Shown: piece after piece, positions 1-8,441 of the stretch
How the letters are laid out: each line of letters starts with the position of its first letter
Numbering within the stretch: position 1 is the stretch's first letter
Assembly (NCBI GenBank): GCA_030152565.1
Contig: JASLJE010000006.1
Coordinates: forward strand, 1-64,000
Reading direction: 5' to 3'
DNA from: Peptoniphilaceae bacterium
GTDB taxonomy: Bacteria > Bacillota > Clostridia > Tissierellales > Peptoniphilaceae
DNA length: 64,000 nucleotides
The notes under the pieces: generated by a model
What the model was told of the DNA's origin: nothing
Seen by the model: only the letters and a program-made list of their open reading frames with translations
The model's database searches: none
Program-made: the position numbers and the translations under genes

Positions 1-1
1 T

Positions 2-412
2 TTACCTAAAACCAGTATAGATGTGGAAAAAATATGGGAAGTTAATGACCAGGCCCTGATAAAACCTATAGAGATAAAACTTTTTAGAAAGGGCTTAGAA
101 GAAAGTGCAGGTAATCTTAATCTAAATAGTGAAAACAATTGGAAGGGAACTTTTGACAATTTAGACAAGTATGATAAAGAAGGAGAGCTTATTGAATATG
201 CCATCCAAGAGGTTGCTATTGAAGGAACTTATGCAACTATAACAAAAACTTCTGAAAAAGGGTATACTATAGTTAATAAGGAAAAAATACTACCAATGAC
301 TGGAGGAGCTGGAAACAAATTTTTATATACCACCGGCATTCTTAGTTTAATTAGTCTTTTTCTAGTCCTAGGGATTAAGAGGAGGACCAGGATGGGAGAC
401 ATAGATGATTGA
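2..412 (+). CDS. LPXTG-anchored surface protein, C-terminal fragment (Cna_B-like domain)
   Basis: This is the 3' end of a gene that enters the window from the left: the frame is open to the first codon, so the GTG at 23 is not a believable start. Roughly the first 90 visible residues resemble a Cna_B/collagen-binding B-type repeat (a V-E-K-I-W opening, then K-L-F-R-K-G and N-W-K-G-T-F-D-N-L blocks), a beta-sandwich found as stalk units in Gram-positive adhesins. It is followed by a sortase signal, LPMTG, a hydrophobic segment of about 20 residues and a basic KRRTR tail. By family knowledge the protein is cleaved after Thr by a sortase and linked to peptidoglycan. The ligand-binding part lies outside the window. 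The stop overlaps the next gene by 8 bases. Confidence 0.85.
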   Translation, partial: LPKTSIDVEKIWEVNDQALIKPIEIKLFRKGLEESAGNLNLNSENNWKGTFDNLDKYDKEGELIEYAIQEVAIEGTYATITKTSEKGYTIVNKEKILPMTGGAGNKFLYTTGILSLISLFLVLGIKRRTRMGDIDD

Positions 413-2681
413 TGTAGACTTGGTTAAGTTTGATAATTTAAAGATGGACTGCTATAGGGGCCTAACTCTTATAGTGCCATTAAAAGATCCTTTTAATCTC
501 TATCATAAGGGGGAGATTAAAAAGTGTGAAAAAAATAATATAATAGTAATAAATCCACTAGAAGCCTATATGGCTTCTTTTTGTTTAAAAAAGGAAGATA
601 ATATAAATATAGTAATTAAAATAGATGGTGACTACATAGAAAGAGTCTATCCAAATATAATGACTGTAAGATTTATAAACAAGCTGGAAGAGGGGGAGGA
701 GCTGGAATATATTTTTAATCAGATTAATGAGTTGGTTAAAATAGACATCCTACAGGCCCGATTTAAGGAAGAGACTAGAAATAAGTTGGTCTTAAATATT
801 TTAAGAAACCTGGCTGATAATTATATAGACTATGATTTGATAAAAAACAAGAAGGATAAAATGAAACTGGTGGAAAAATCAGTGGATATGATAGGAAAAA
901 GCATTAGGGAAAGTAGGGACCTTTCAATTGGGGACATTAGAAAGGTTATCTTAGTTAGTGAATCCAGCTATTCCATAAACTTTAAGGAAATAAGTGGCCT
1001 AAGCTTTAGTGAGTATAAGATTTACGCCAAGTTAACCTATGCCTGTGACCTTTTAGAAAAAACCAGTTATTCCATAGAAGAGATTTCTGATATCTTAAAC
1101 TACAAGTCTCCTAGAAGTTTAAATGATAACTTTACCAAGTATCTGGGAGTAACCCCCTATGTATACAAGAAAAAAATTGTGGACAAGCTAGCAACGAAGG
1201 AAAAGGATCTGATTAAGGATGTGGCATTTAAAAACTTTATCTTAAGATATTCCACGATAAACTATGAAACCATCTACTATAATAGTCAGCTTAATACAGA
1301 CTTTTATATAGAAGGAGTAGAAAAAGTCTTAGAAAACAAGAGAAAGATTAATATCCACTCCCTAGATAAGTTTGGAGATAACTATATAGATGGTATAAAA
1401 AAAGTAATAGACCATATAGGAATTAACTATATTCAATTAAATATAAGACTAAGTGATAAAAGACAATTACTCTTGGTTGATATAGACAAGTATATATCCA
1501 TGCAGGACCTATCCCAGCTTCTTCAACTTTGTTCAGACAATAGGATCAGGCTAGGTTTTATTTTAGATATAGAAGACAGGAAATTTAGCGACTATGAACA
1601 GGATAAAAAATTACTAAATAAGGACTTCAGATTAATAAAAGAAATGGTTGAGAGAATCATTGCCCTACAGTCCTTAACCAGGGCCATGAACTATGATTGG
1701 ATTTTAGATATCAGTTATCTTTTAGATAATAAATACCCTATAGATAGTCTGGTAAAATACTATAGCTTAAGACTTGCCATGATGGATGCAGCCTTTGGGG
1801 AAAAGACCAGCTATAGCCTTTATATAGGAGGATTAAACTTTGAACAATTGGAAGATATTGTAAGAAAAGAACTCTTAATAAAATTAAAAAGAAAGCCTAA
1901 GACAATTTTCTATAGTATAAAAAACAACTACCTGGTAGATTTGGCCAATCCTTTTCTTTTGGGAGAGGCTAGAAAATCCTATAGAAAGGAAATATCCTAC
2001 TCGAAAAAACTAAAGGAAAACTTAGTTCTTGAGAATAGTGAGTTTTCTATTTGCTCTATAGAGACCTCCTTTAATATAAATACATATGACTTTCTTTATG
2101 TGGACCTGGCTCTTAGCTACCTTTATCTGGATAATATTATCAAGTTAGAGGAATATGACTTTATAGACTACCATATTGTCAGCCAGGCAAGCGGGGACAT
2201 CTATAGAACAGAACTCTTTGACAAACTGGGTTTTAAAACACCAATATTTTTTATAACATCCTTCTTGTCCCAGATGGAAGGACATATTATCCATATGGAA
2301 GAGGGCTGCATAGTATCTACCAATGGAGTAGACTATAATGTTTTACTTTATGGAGACTTAATTACTGACTATTACTTTGCCAATACTAAGGATTTTAAAA
2401 ATCTAGAAATCTACAATAGGAATATAGTCCTACACATAGATGATATCTATGGAGACTACAAGGAAGAAACATCTATAATTAATTATTTTTATGGTAATCC
2501 TAGATTTATCTTAAATGATTTTGATTCGGATATTTATATGACCTACAAGGAAAAAAACTATATATTTGATGTAAATAGGCCAAGAAAAACAGTAAAGAAA
2601 ATTAAGCTTAAGGGCCAATTGAGGGAAAATATAAGCATGCAACCCTTCCTTATAAAACTAAAAAAATATATTAGAATTTAA
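405..2681 (+). CDS. AraC-family regulator with a large C-terminal domain, possibly GH39-like
   Basis: A 758-residue protein. Residues about 172-258 form an AraC-type double helix-turn-helix, including the typical end Y-L-G-V-T-P-Y-V-Y-K-K-K. The first 170 residues look like a sensor region. The 480 residues after the DNA-binding part are unusually long for this family; the layout recalls AraC regulators that carry a C-terminal domain related to family 39 glycosidases, which I infer from architecture and not from recognised catalytic residues. GGGAG lies six bases before the ATG. The gene overlaps the end of the LPXTG gene and may control it or a neighbouring sugar pathway. No signal peptide or membrane segment is seen, so it should act in the cytoplasm. 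Confidence 0.7.
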   Translation: MIDVDLVKFDNLKMDCYRGLTLIVPLKDPFNLYHKGEIKKCEKNNIIVINPLEAYMASFCLKKEDNINIVIKIDGDYIERVYPNIMTVRFINKLEEGEELEYIFNQINELVKIDILQARFKEETRNKLVLNILRNLADNYIDYDLIKNKKDKMKLVEKSVDMIGKSIRESRDLSIGDIRKVILVSESSYSINFKEISGLSFSEYKIYAKLTYACDLLEKTSYSIEEISDILNYKSPRSLNDNFTKYLGVTPYVYKKKIVDKLATKEKDLIKDVAFKNFILRYSTINYETIYYNSQLNTDFYIEGVEKVLENKRKINIHSLDKFGDNYIDGIKKVIDHIGINYIQLNIRLSDKRQLLLVDIDKYISMQDLSQLLQLCSDNRIRLGFILDIEDRKFSDYEQDKKLLNKDFRLIKEMVERIIALQSLTRAMNYDWILDISYLLDNKYPIDSLVKYYSLRLAMMDAAFGEKTSYSLYIGGLNFEQLEDIVRKELLIKLKRKPKTIFYSIKNNYLVDLANPFLLGEARKSYRKEISYSKKLKENLVLENSEFSICSIETSFNINTYDFLYVDLALSYLYLDNIIKLEEYDFIDYHIVSQASGDIYRTELFDKLGFKTPIFFITSFLSQMEGHIIHMEEGCIVSTNGVDYNVLLYGDLITDYYFANTKDFKNLEIYNRNIVLHIDDIYGDYKEETSIINYFYGNPRFILNDFDSDIYMTYKEKNYIFDVNRPRKTVKKIKLKGQLRENISMQPFLIKLKKYIRI

Positions 2682-2750
2682 TAAAGAATAAATTGGGTAT
2701 ATATGGAATGGCAAGTCTTAGAATAAATGTTTCGTAAATATTAAAATTAT

Positions 2751-2765
2751 TTAAACTTTGTTTCA
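2751..2765. promoter_or_regulatory. Candidate RpiR-type operator, copy 1 (imperfect)
   Basis: TTAAAC-TTT-GTTTCA is an inverted repeat with one mismatch. It differs by one base from the perfect copy at 2813-2827, and the two centres are 62 bases apart, close to six helical turns. Placed just upstream of an RpiR-family gene, it is a plausible binding site for that regulator; this is inferred from position and symmetry only. Confidence 0.4.
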
Positions 2766-2812
2766 CAAAAGACTGCATGGATAAGGTTTTCATTGGAAAT
2801 TATAGCAGGGTT

Positions 2813-2827
2813 TGAAACTTTGTTTCA
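2813..2827. promoter_or_regulatory. Candidate RpiR-type operator, copy 2 (perfect inverted repeat)
   Basis: TGAAAC-TTT-GTTTCA is a perfect 6+3+6 inverted repeat, 17 bases upstream of the -35 box of the promoter at 2844-2872. It repeats the motif at 2751-2765. Likely operator of the downstream regulator and amino-sugar operon. Confidence 0.5.
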
Positions 2828-2843
2828 TATTAATGAGATGCCA

Positions 2844-2872
2844 TTGATATCTTTGTTTTAGTGTTTTATTAT
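2844..2872 (+). promoter_or_regulatory. Sigma-A-type promoter of the amino-sugar operon
   Basis: TTGATA, a 17-base spacer, then TATTAT. Transcription would begin near 2879. That leaves almost no leader for an ATG at 2884 and favours the ATG at 2911 as the regulator's start. Confidence 0.55.
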
Positions 2873-2910
2873 CTTATTGAGAGATGAAACTTGATGTAAA
2901 GGAAATTGAT

Positions 2911-3765
2911 ATGAATAATGTTTTTGTAAAATTATATTCTTATTTACCTTCTGGAACGGATGCTGAGCAAAATATAATTAACTATTTGATCAACCATTCG
3001 GAAAAGGTGATAAATATGAATATTAGACAGTTGGCAAATGTAACCTATACTTCGCCATCAACAATAATAAGATTGGCAAAGAAACTCAGTTACGAGGGCT
3101 TTTCTGACCTTAAAAATGCCTTGATATACGACATGGCTATCAGGGATCAGAACAAGGAGCAACTAGTTCAAGACGTGGAGCCAGATGACGACTTGGATAC
3201 AATAATTGAGAAGGTTACCATGAGAAATATCATTTCTTTACAAAATACGGAAAAGTTATTAAATAAGGACTATATAGCAAAATCTGTAAGATTGATGGAG
3301 GATGCTAGAAATATTAACTTATTTGGTATGGGTTCCTCATTGTTAGTAGCCAAAGATACTAGCTTAAAGTTTTTAAGAATAAACAAACAATGTAATGTAT
3401 TTGACGATTGGCATACCCAATTGATCATGGCCAAAAACACTAAGGCAGATGACCTGGGAATTATATTTTCCTATTCGGGCAAGACAGAAGAAATGATCAA
3501 GTGTGCTGAAACTATAAAACAAAATGGAGCAAAGATCATTCTGATTACTGGTTTCGAGAATTCGCCAATCAGTAAATATGCCGATGTTATACTTAATGTT
3601 GCGGCGACAGAATATCTTTTTAGAAGTGGAGCGATGTCTTCAAGAATCTCTCAGATGAATGTGGTAGACATATTGTACACCGCTTACATAAACAATAATT
3701 ATGATGATTCTGTTAAACGAATAAGTATCACTCATATAAAAAAATATGGGGAGGAAGAAAATTGA
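2911..3765 (+). CDS. RpiR/MurR-family transcriptional regulator with SIS domain
   Basis: A 284-residue regulator. The N-terminal 75 residues form the HTH of RpiR proteins (the S-P-S-T-I-I-R-L-A-K-K-L-S-Y-E-G-F block), followed by a phosphosugar-binding SIS domain (G-M-G-S-S near residue 140, F-S-Y-S-G-K-T-E-E near 190). RpiR proteins sense sugar phosphates; MurR of E. coli responds to MurNAc-6-P and controls murQ, the gene that follows here with a 4-base overlap. I chose the ATG at 2911 because AAAGGA stands seven bases upstream and the product then begins like other RpiR proteins; the in-frame ATG at 2884 has no good ribosome site. It probably controls the whole operon through the repeats at 2751 and 2813. 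Confidence 0.9.
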   Translation: MNNVFVKLYSYLPSGTDAEQNIINYLINHSEKVINMNIRQLANVTYTSPSTIIRLAKKLSYEGFSDLKNALIYDMAIRDQNKEQLVQDVEPDDDLDTIIEKVTMRNIISLQNTEKLLNKDYIAKSVRLMEDARNINLFGMGSSLLVAKDTSLKFLRINKQCNVFDDWHTQLIMAKNTKADDLGIIFSYSGKTEEMIKCAETIKQNGAKIILITGFENSPISKYADVILNVAATEYLFRSGAMSSRISQMNVVDILYTAYINNNYDDSVKRISITHIKKYGEEEN

Positions 3766-4655
3766 GTAAAATTAATCATTTAACTACTGAACAAAGAAAT
3801 GATAAGACTATGAATCTAGACCAGATGACGTCTTTAGAACTTGCCAGTACAATGAATGAAGAAGATGAAAAAGTTATCTATGCAATAAGAGAGATTTTGC
3901 CAGAAATCTCACAGATGATTGACGAGGTAACCAAGGCCTTTAAAAAAGGTGGTAGGTTAATCTATATGGGGGCAGGTACAAGCGGTAGACTAGGAGTCTT
4001 GGACGCTGTAGAATGTCCACCAACCTTTGGGACAGACCCAGAGATGGTAGTTGGCCTAATCGCAGGTGGGGAAAAAGCTTTCGTTAAGGCTGTAGAAGGC
4101 GCTGAAGACTTTGAACACCTGGCTGATGAAGACTTGGATAGACTAGAAATCAGTGATAGGGACGTAGTTGTTGGCATAGCTGCCAGCGGTAGAACTCCTT
4201 ATGTGATCGAAGGACTAAGATATGCCAGATCCAAGGGCTGTGTTACAGGGGCAGTTGCCTGTAATGCCAATTCTTTAGTAGGCAAGGAAGCTGATATTGT
4301 TATGGAGGCTGTAGTTGGACCAGAGGTTCTTACAGGTTCTACCAGACTTAAGGCAGGAAGTGCTCAAAAGATGATTTTGAACATGATAACTACTGGAAGT
4401 ATGGTGGGTATAGGCAAGGCCTATGAAAACCTAATGATTGATGTGATGCAAACTAATGAAAAGTTGGTAACTAGGGCTGAAAACATGGTAATGACAGTTA
4501 CTGAATGTGAAAGAGCCTTGGCCAAGGAAAAACTAAAAGAGGCTGAAGGTAGTGTAAAACTTGCAATACTTTCAATTTTAAGCGGCCTATCAATTGAGGA
4601 TAGTAAAGAAAGACTTGAAGAAACTGAAGGTCACTTGAGAGAAGCTATAAAATAA
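3762..4655 (+). CDS. murQ: N-acetylmuramic acid 6-phosphate etherase MurQ
   Basis: MurQ removes the D-lactyl ether from MurNAc-6-P, giving GlcNAc-6-P and D-lactate, the key step of peptidoglycan sugar recycling. The 297-residue protein has the usual length and the SIS-fold signature G-A-G-T-S-G-R-L-G followed by E-C-P-P-T-F-G. Glu84 and Glu115 match the catalytic pair of the E. coli enzyme (83 and 114). Translation starts at a TTG overlapping the regulator's stop, with GGGGAGG eight bases upstream. The neighbouring PTS and MupG supply its substrate. The call is secure. Confidence 0.97.
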   Translation: MSKINHLTTEQRNDKTMNLDQMTSLELASTMNEEDEKVIYAIREILPEISQMIDEVTKAFKKGGRLIYMGAGTSGRLGVLDAVECPPTFGTDPEMVVGLIAGGEKAFVKAVEGAEDFEHLADEDLDRLEISDRDVVVGIAASGRTPYVIEGLRYARSKGCVTGAVACNANSLVGKEADIVMEAVVGPEVLTGSTRLKAGSAQKMILNMITTGSMVGIGKAYENLMIDVMQTNEKLVTRAENMVMTVTECERALAKEKLKEAEGSVKLAILSILSGLSIEDSKERLEETEGHLREAIK

Positions 4656-4665
4656 AAGAGGTGTT

Positions 4666-4989
4666 ATGATGGGAGAATTAGAACAAATTATATTTGAAAT
4701 AATAACTTATGCTGGAGAAGGTAAAGGATATGCTTATGAAGCCTTATACGCTGCTGAAAAGGGCGAATATGATAAGGTTGACGCTTTATTTAAGCAATCT
4801 GATCAAGCATTTTTAAAGGCACACAAGGTGCAAACCAACCTTATTCAAAAAGAAGCAGGTGGGGAAAAGACAGAAGTATCACTTCTAATGGTTCACGCAC
4901 AAGACCAATTGATGAGTGCTATGGAATCTAGAACTTTACTAGAAAGAATGGTTATTCTACACAAGAAAATTGATCAAAAATTAGATTAG
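4666..4989 (+). CDS. PTS lactose/cellobiose-family EIIA component
   Basis: A 107-residue all-helical EIIA of the lactose/chitobiose family (PF02255). It takes phosphate from HPr on a histidine and passes it to EIIB. The active histidine is His77 in the L-L-M-V-H-A-Q-D-Q-L-M block, the family signature. Two ATGs stand in a row (4666 and 4669); AGAGG at 4657-4661 would serve either. It follows murQ by ten bases and shares the operon with IIB and IIC. By family the PTS carries beta-linked disaccharides; the context suggests amino-sugar disaccharides rather than cellobiose. Confidence 0.93.
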   Translation: MMGELEQIIFEIITYAGEGKGYAYEALYAAEKGEYDKVDALFKQSDQAFLKAHKVQTNLIQKEAGGEKTEVSLLMVHAQDQLMSAMESRTLLERMVILHKKIDQKLD

Positions 4990-4997
4990 GAATTAAA

Positions 4998-5387
4998 ATG
5001 TCAAAGAAAAATAAGAACGATAAAAATAGAATCAAGGAGTTAAAACCAGGTGAAGGTAAAAAGCTTCAAGAGGAAAAAATCAAGATTAATCCTTATGAAA
5101 CCAAGTACAATGTGCCTAGGATAGGATTTAAGACTGCGGTCTTATTTTTCTTAAGCGCACTTGTAACCGCTTTCCTGCCGGCTCTATTCGGCAAAATGAT
5201 GACAGATCCTAGATGGTTAGTGGTTTTGATAGGGTCGATAATGATAGGATTTAGCATCCCAGTTGGTGACTACTTCCTTGAAAACAAGAAAAAAGTTGAT
5301 AAGAAATTTTACATTTTAGGCATAATCTTTACAATATTAAGTGGCCTTGTATTATTCTTAGCATATTATGGAAACAAATTAATTTAG
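4998..5387 (+). CDS. Small membrane protein of unknown function inside the PTS operon
   Basis: I do not recognise this 129-residue protein. The first 40 residues are very hydrophilic and lysine-rich (cytoplasmic tail). Three hydrophobic segments follow, about 45-63, 72-91 and 104-124, and residues 96-103 between the last two are mostly lysine. It sits eight bases after EIIA and ten before EIIB, so it must be translated with the PTS. It may be an accessory subunit of the transporter or a membrane anchor. No catalytic motif is visible. Confidence 0.75.
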   Translation: MSKKNKNDKNRIKELKPGEGKKLQEEKIKINPYETKYNVPRIGFKTAVLFFLSALVTAFLPALFGKMMTDPRWLVVLIGSIMIGFSIPVGDYFLENKKKVDKKFYILGIIFTILSGLVLFLAYYGNKLI

Positions 5388-5397
5388 GAGGAAAGAA

Positions 5398-5712
5398 ATG
5401 AAAGTATTATTTGTATGTTCTATGGGAATGTCTTCACAAATTGCAGTTGATGCATTGAAAAAAGAAGCAAAGAAACACGACCAAGAAATAGATGTAACAG
5501 CAGTTGGCTCAAATGAATTTGAGGAAGCTGTAAAGGGTGGTTTTGACGCAGCTATGGTTGCACCACAAATCAGACACAGATTTGATTACTTAAAAGAACA
5601 AGCTGACGACGCAGGTGTACCTTGTACACTAATTGAACCTATGGCTTACAGTCCTTTAGGAGGACCTAAATTATATAAGCAATTATTAAACTTACTTGAA
5701 GCAAACAAGTAG
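5398..5712 (+). CDS. PTS lactose/cellobiose-family EIIB component
   Basis: A 104-residue EIIB (PF02302 fold, cellobiose type). The phosphocysteine is Cys7 in the N-terminal P-loop-like block L-F-V-C-S-M-G-M-S-S, at the usual place. It relays phosphate from His77 of the EIIA to the sugar bound by EIIC. GGAGG stands seven bases before the ATG. Length and motif match standalone EIIB proteins of the Lac family. Confidence 0.94.
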   Translation: MKVLFVCSMGMSSQIAVDALKKEAKKHDQEIDVTAVGSNEFEEAVKGGFDAAMVAPQIRHRFDYLKEQADDAGVPCTLIEPMAYSPLGGPKLYKQLLNLLEANK

Positions 5713-5731
5713 AATTTTATAGGAGGAAAGT

Positions 5732-7072
5732 ATGTTTGAAAAAATAGCAAAGTTCATGGATGAGAAATTATCCACACCTATGGCGAAACTTGCTGAACAA
5801 AGACACTTAAGAGCTATCAGAGATGGTATTATAGCAACACTACCACTGATTATCGTAAGCTCCATGTTCTTAGTTGTAGGTTTCTTACCAAACCAATTGC
5901 CTGAAAGTTGGGCTTTATCCCAATGGATTAAGGCGAACGTAGGAAAGATACTATTACCACACAGAATGTCCATGTTTATCATGACCTTGTATGCGGTATT
6001 TGGAATAGGTTACTCACTAGCTAGATCATATAAATTAGATGGTCTTTCAGGTGGTATTATAGCTGAATTAGCTTACCTGTTAACTATTATTCCAAAAGTT
6101 GGACCAGAAGCTAACGAAGCAGTTAAGGCTTTGGCTGAAACTTCACCAGAATTAACTGAATATATAGCATCAGTTCCAACAGGATGGTTAATGCCAATGG
6201 CAAACCTTGGATCAGCAGGAATGTTCGTAGGAATTTTATCAGCAATTATAGCAGTAGAAATTTATAGATGGACACAAGTTAAAGGATTCAAGATTTCAAT
6301 GCCACCACAAGTTCCAGCTTCAGTAGCTAGATCTTTTGAATCATTAATCCCAACTGCTATAGTTATATTTGTATTTGCAACTATATCAATGTGGTTAGAA
6401 ATTGATGTTCACGGAATAATGAATAAGTTAATTGCTCCTTTAATTAAGGCAGCAGATACTCTACCATCAATATTAGTAATAATATTCTTAGGTATGTTAT
6501 TCTGGTCATTTGGTATTCACGGTTGGTCAATAGTTGGTACTCTAGCTAGACCTTTCTGGGTTGTATTATTAGAAGAAAACACAGCAGCTAAAATTGCTGG
6601 AGAAACTATACCAAATATTGGTGCTGAACCATTTTTCCAATGGTTTATCATGATCGGTGGATCAGGAGCGACAATAGGTCTTGCTTTACTATTTGCTTTC
6701 AGAGCTAAATCAGCTTACGGAAAGGCTTTAGGAAAAACAGCCCTAGTTCCATCAATATTTAATATTAACGAACCAATGATATTTGGTGCGCCAATTGTAT
6801 TAAACCCAATGTTAATGATTCCATTTATGATTACACCAATGATACTAGCAACAATTGCTTGGTTTGCAACTAAAATGGGATTAGTTGGTAGAGTAGTTAC
6901 CTTGGCACCATGGACTCTTCCTGGACCAATTGGAGCGTATTTCGCTACAGGGGACATAAGAGCGTCAATACTTAATATAGTATTAATTATATTATCTGTA
7001 TTGATTTACTATCCATTCTTCAAAATCTATGATAATCAATTATTATCTGAAGAAAGTGCTGATAACGAATAA
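5732..7072 (+). CDS. PTS lactose/cellobiose-family EIIC permease
   Basis: A 446-residue integral membrane permease with about ten hydrophobic segments. The conserved block F-N-I-N-E-P-M-I-F-G-A-P-I-V-L-N-P near residue 340 is the sugar-binding signature of Lac/chitobiose-family EIIC. It imports a sugar and phosphorylates it at C6 with the separate EIIA and EIIB encoded just upstream. The neighbouring MurQ, MupG and kinase suggest a MurNAc/GlcNAc disaccharide as substrate, which differs from the glucose-type MurP of E. coli. A terminator-like hairpin follows the stop, so this part of the operon may be made in excess over the downstream enzymes. Confidence 0.93.
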   Translation: MFEKIAKFMDEKLSTPMAKLAEQRHLRAIRDGIIATLPLIIVSSMFLVVGFLPNQLPESWALSQWIKANVGKILLPHRMSMFIMTLYAVFGIGYSLARSYKLDGLSGGIIAELAYLLTIIPKVGPEANEAVKALAETSPELTEYIASVPTGWLMPMANLGSAGMFVGILSAIIAVEIYRWTQVKGFKISMPPQVPASVARSFESLIPTAIVIFVFATISMWLEIDVHGIMNKLIAPLIKAADTLPSILVIIFLGMLFWSFGIHGWSIVGTLARPFWVVLLEENTAAKIAGETIPNIGAEPFFQWFIMIGGSGATIGLALLFAFRAKSAYGKALGKTALVPSIFNINEPMIFGAPIVLNPMLMIPFMITPMILATIAWFATKMGLVGRVVTLAPWTLPGPIGAYFATGDIRASILNIVLIILSVLIYYPFFKIYDNQLLSEESADNE

Positions 7073-7080
7073 TTATATTT

Positions 7081-7106
7081 AGCTGCCTTCGGGCAGCTTT
7101 TATTTT
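7081..7106 (+). terminator. Intra-operon hairpin with UUCG tetraloop and U-tract
   Basis: AGCTGCC-TTCG-GGCAGCT pairs fully over seven bases around the very stable C(UUCG)G loop and is followed by TTTATTTT. This is a classical intrinsic terminator, eight bases after the EIIC stop and just ahead of the ribosome site of the GH4 gene. It probably gives partial termination or protects the upstream mRNA. Confidence 0.8.
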
Positions 7107-7118
7107 ATGGAGGTTAAG

Positions 7119-8432
7119 ATGAAAAATTTAAAAGTTGTAACAATCGGAGGGGGTAGTTCCTATACTCCTGAGCTAGTTGAAGGATTTATTAAGAGATATG
7201 ACAGTCTTCCAATCAAGGAATTATGGTTGGTTGATATAGAAGAAGGTAGAGAAAAGCTAGAAATAGTTGGTAATCTTGCTAAGAGAATGGTAGAAAAGGC
7301 TGGAGTGGACATGGAAGTTCACCTAACCCTAGATAGAAGGGAAGCTTTGAAGGATGCAGATTTCGTTACAACTCAAATGAGAGTTGGTTTATTGGATGCC
7401 AGAATAAAAGACGAAAGAATACCATTGGAATTAGGAATGATAGGCCAAGAAACAAATGGTGCAGGAGGTATGTTTAAAGCCTTAAGAACCATACCAGTAA
7501 TTCTTGACATAGTTGAAGACATGAAAGAATTATGTCCTGATGCCTGGTTAATAAACTTTACCAACCCAGCCAGCATGGTAACAGAAGCTGTAATTAATTA
7601 TGGTAACTGGCCAAAGGCAGTAGGACTTTGTAACGTACCAGTAGGTATGAAAAAAGGGTTCTCTAGACTTATGAAGGTTGATGAAGCTAGCCTAGACATG
7701 GAATTAGTTGGTCTAAATCACCATTGTTTTGCTACTGACGTATTTGTTGATGGACAATCCAGAAAGGAAGAAATATTAGAAATCTACCAAACAGCCAGTA
7801 TGGAAGATTTAGTTAATATGACAAACATTATGGGACATAGATTCTCCAATGAAGTTTTAAGAGGATTAGACGCTATACCATGTCCTTACCTTTCATATTA
7901 TTTCTTCAGAAAGGACCAATTAGACCACCAATTAGATCAATTTAAGAAACATGACGTTAGGGCTGAACACGTTAAAGAAGTAGAAAGAGAATTATTCGAC
8001 CTTTACAAGGATCCAGACCTAGCTGTAAAGCCTAAACAATTAGAACAAAGAGGGGGAGCCTACTATAGTGATGCGGCTTGTTCGCTAATAGAATCTATCT
8101 ACAATGATAGGGGAGACATACAATACGTTAACGTATTAAACAAGGACACTATAACCAATTTCCCAGAAGATGCAGTTATAGAGTGTGCGGCTAAGATTAC
8201 TAAGGAAGGACCTAAGCCAGTTAAGGTGGGAGATGCACCTTACTCTATCCTAGGAACTATCACTAATATTAAGGCCTTTGAAAAAATGACTGTTCAAGCA
8301 GCTGTAGAAGGAAATAGGGACTTGGCCATAACAGCCTTAACTATGAATCCACTTGTTCCAAGTGAAGCCCTAGCTATAGAAGTATTTGACAGATTACTAG
8401 AAGCACACAAGGACTATTTACCACAATTTTAG
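7119..8432 (+). CDS. GH4 family 6-phospho-beta-glycosidase (NAD- and metal-dependent)
   Basis: A 437-residue member of glycoside hydrolase family 4, which uses NAD and a divalent metal to cleave 6-phosphorylated sugars. Visible are the N-terminal nucleotide motif (I-G-G-G-S-S-Y-T-P-E-L) and the metal-binding Cys171 in C-N-V-P and His201 in G-L-N-H-H; C-N-V-P is typical of the 6-phospho-beta-glucosidase branch. The start is the ATG at 7119, six bases after GGAGG at 7109-7113; the ATG at 7107 overlaps that ribosome site. The chemistry needs a free 3-OH on the phosphorylated sugar, so it cannot act on a MurNAc-6-P end but could act on GlcNAc-6-P or Glc-6-P ends. Its exact substrate is unknown. 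Confidence 0.9.
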   Translation: MKNLKVVTIGGGSSYTPELVEGFIKRYDSLPIKELWLVDIEEGREKLEIVGNLAKRMVEKAGVDMEVHLTLDRREALKDADFVTTQMRVGLLDARIKDERIPLELGMIGQETNGAGGMFKALRTIPVILDIVEDMKELCPDAWLINFTNPASMVTEAVINYGNWPKAVGLCNVPVGMKKGFSRLMKVDEASLDMELVGLNHHCFATDVFVDGQSRKEEILEIYQTASMEDLVNMTNIMGHRFSNEVLRGLDAIPCPYLSYYFFRKDQLDHQLDQFKKHDVRAEHVKEVERELFDLYKDPDLAVKPKQLEQRGGAYYSDAACSLIESIYNDRGDIQYVNVLNKDTITNFPEDAVIECAAKITKEGPKPVKVGDAPYSILGTITNIKAFEKMTVQAAVEGNRDLAITALTMNPLVPSEALAIEVFDRLLEAHKDYLPQF

Positions 8433-8441
8433 GAGAGAAAA

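Noticed and set aside
2849..2860. A third RpiR half-site (CTTTGTTTTA) inside the promoter spacer
   Set aside because: Only one half resembles the repeats at 2751 and 2813, and it differs at the conserved C; too weak to call.
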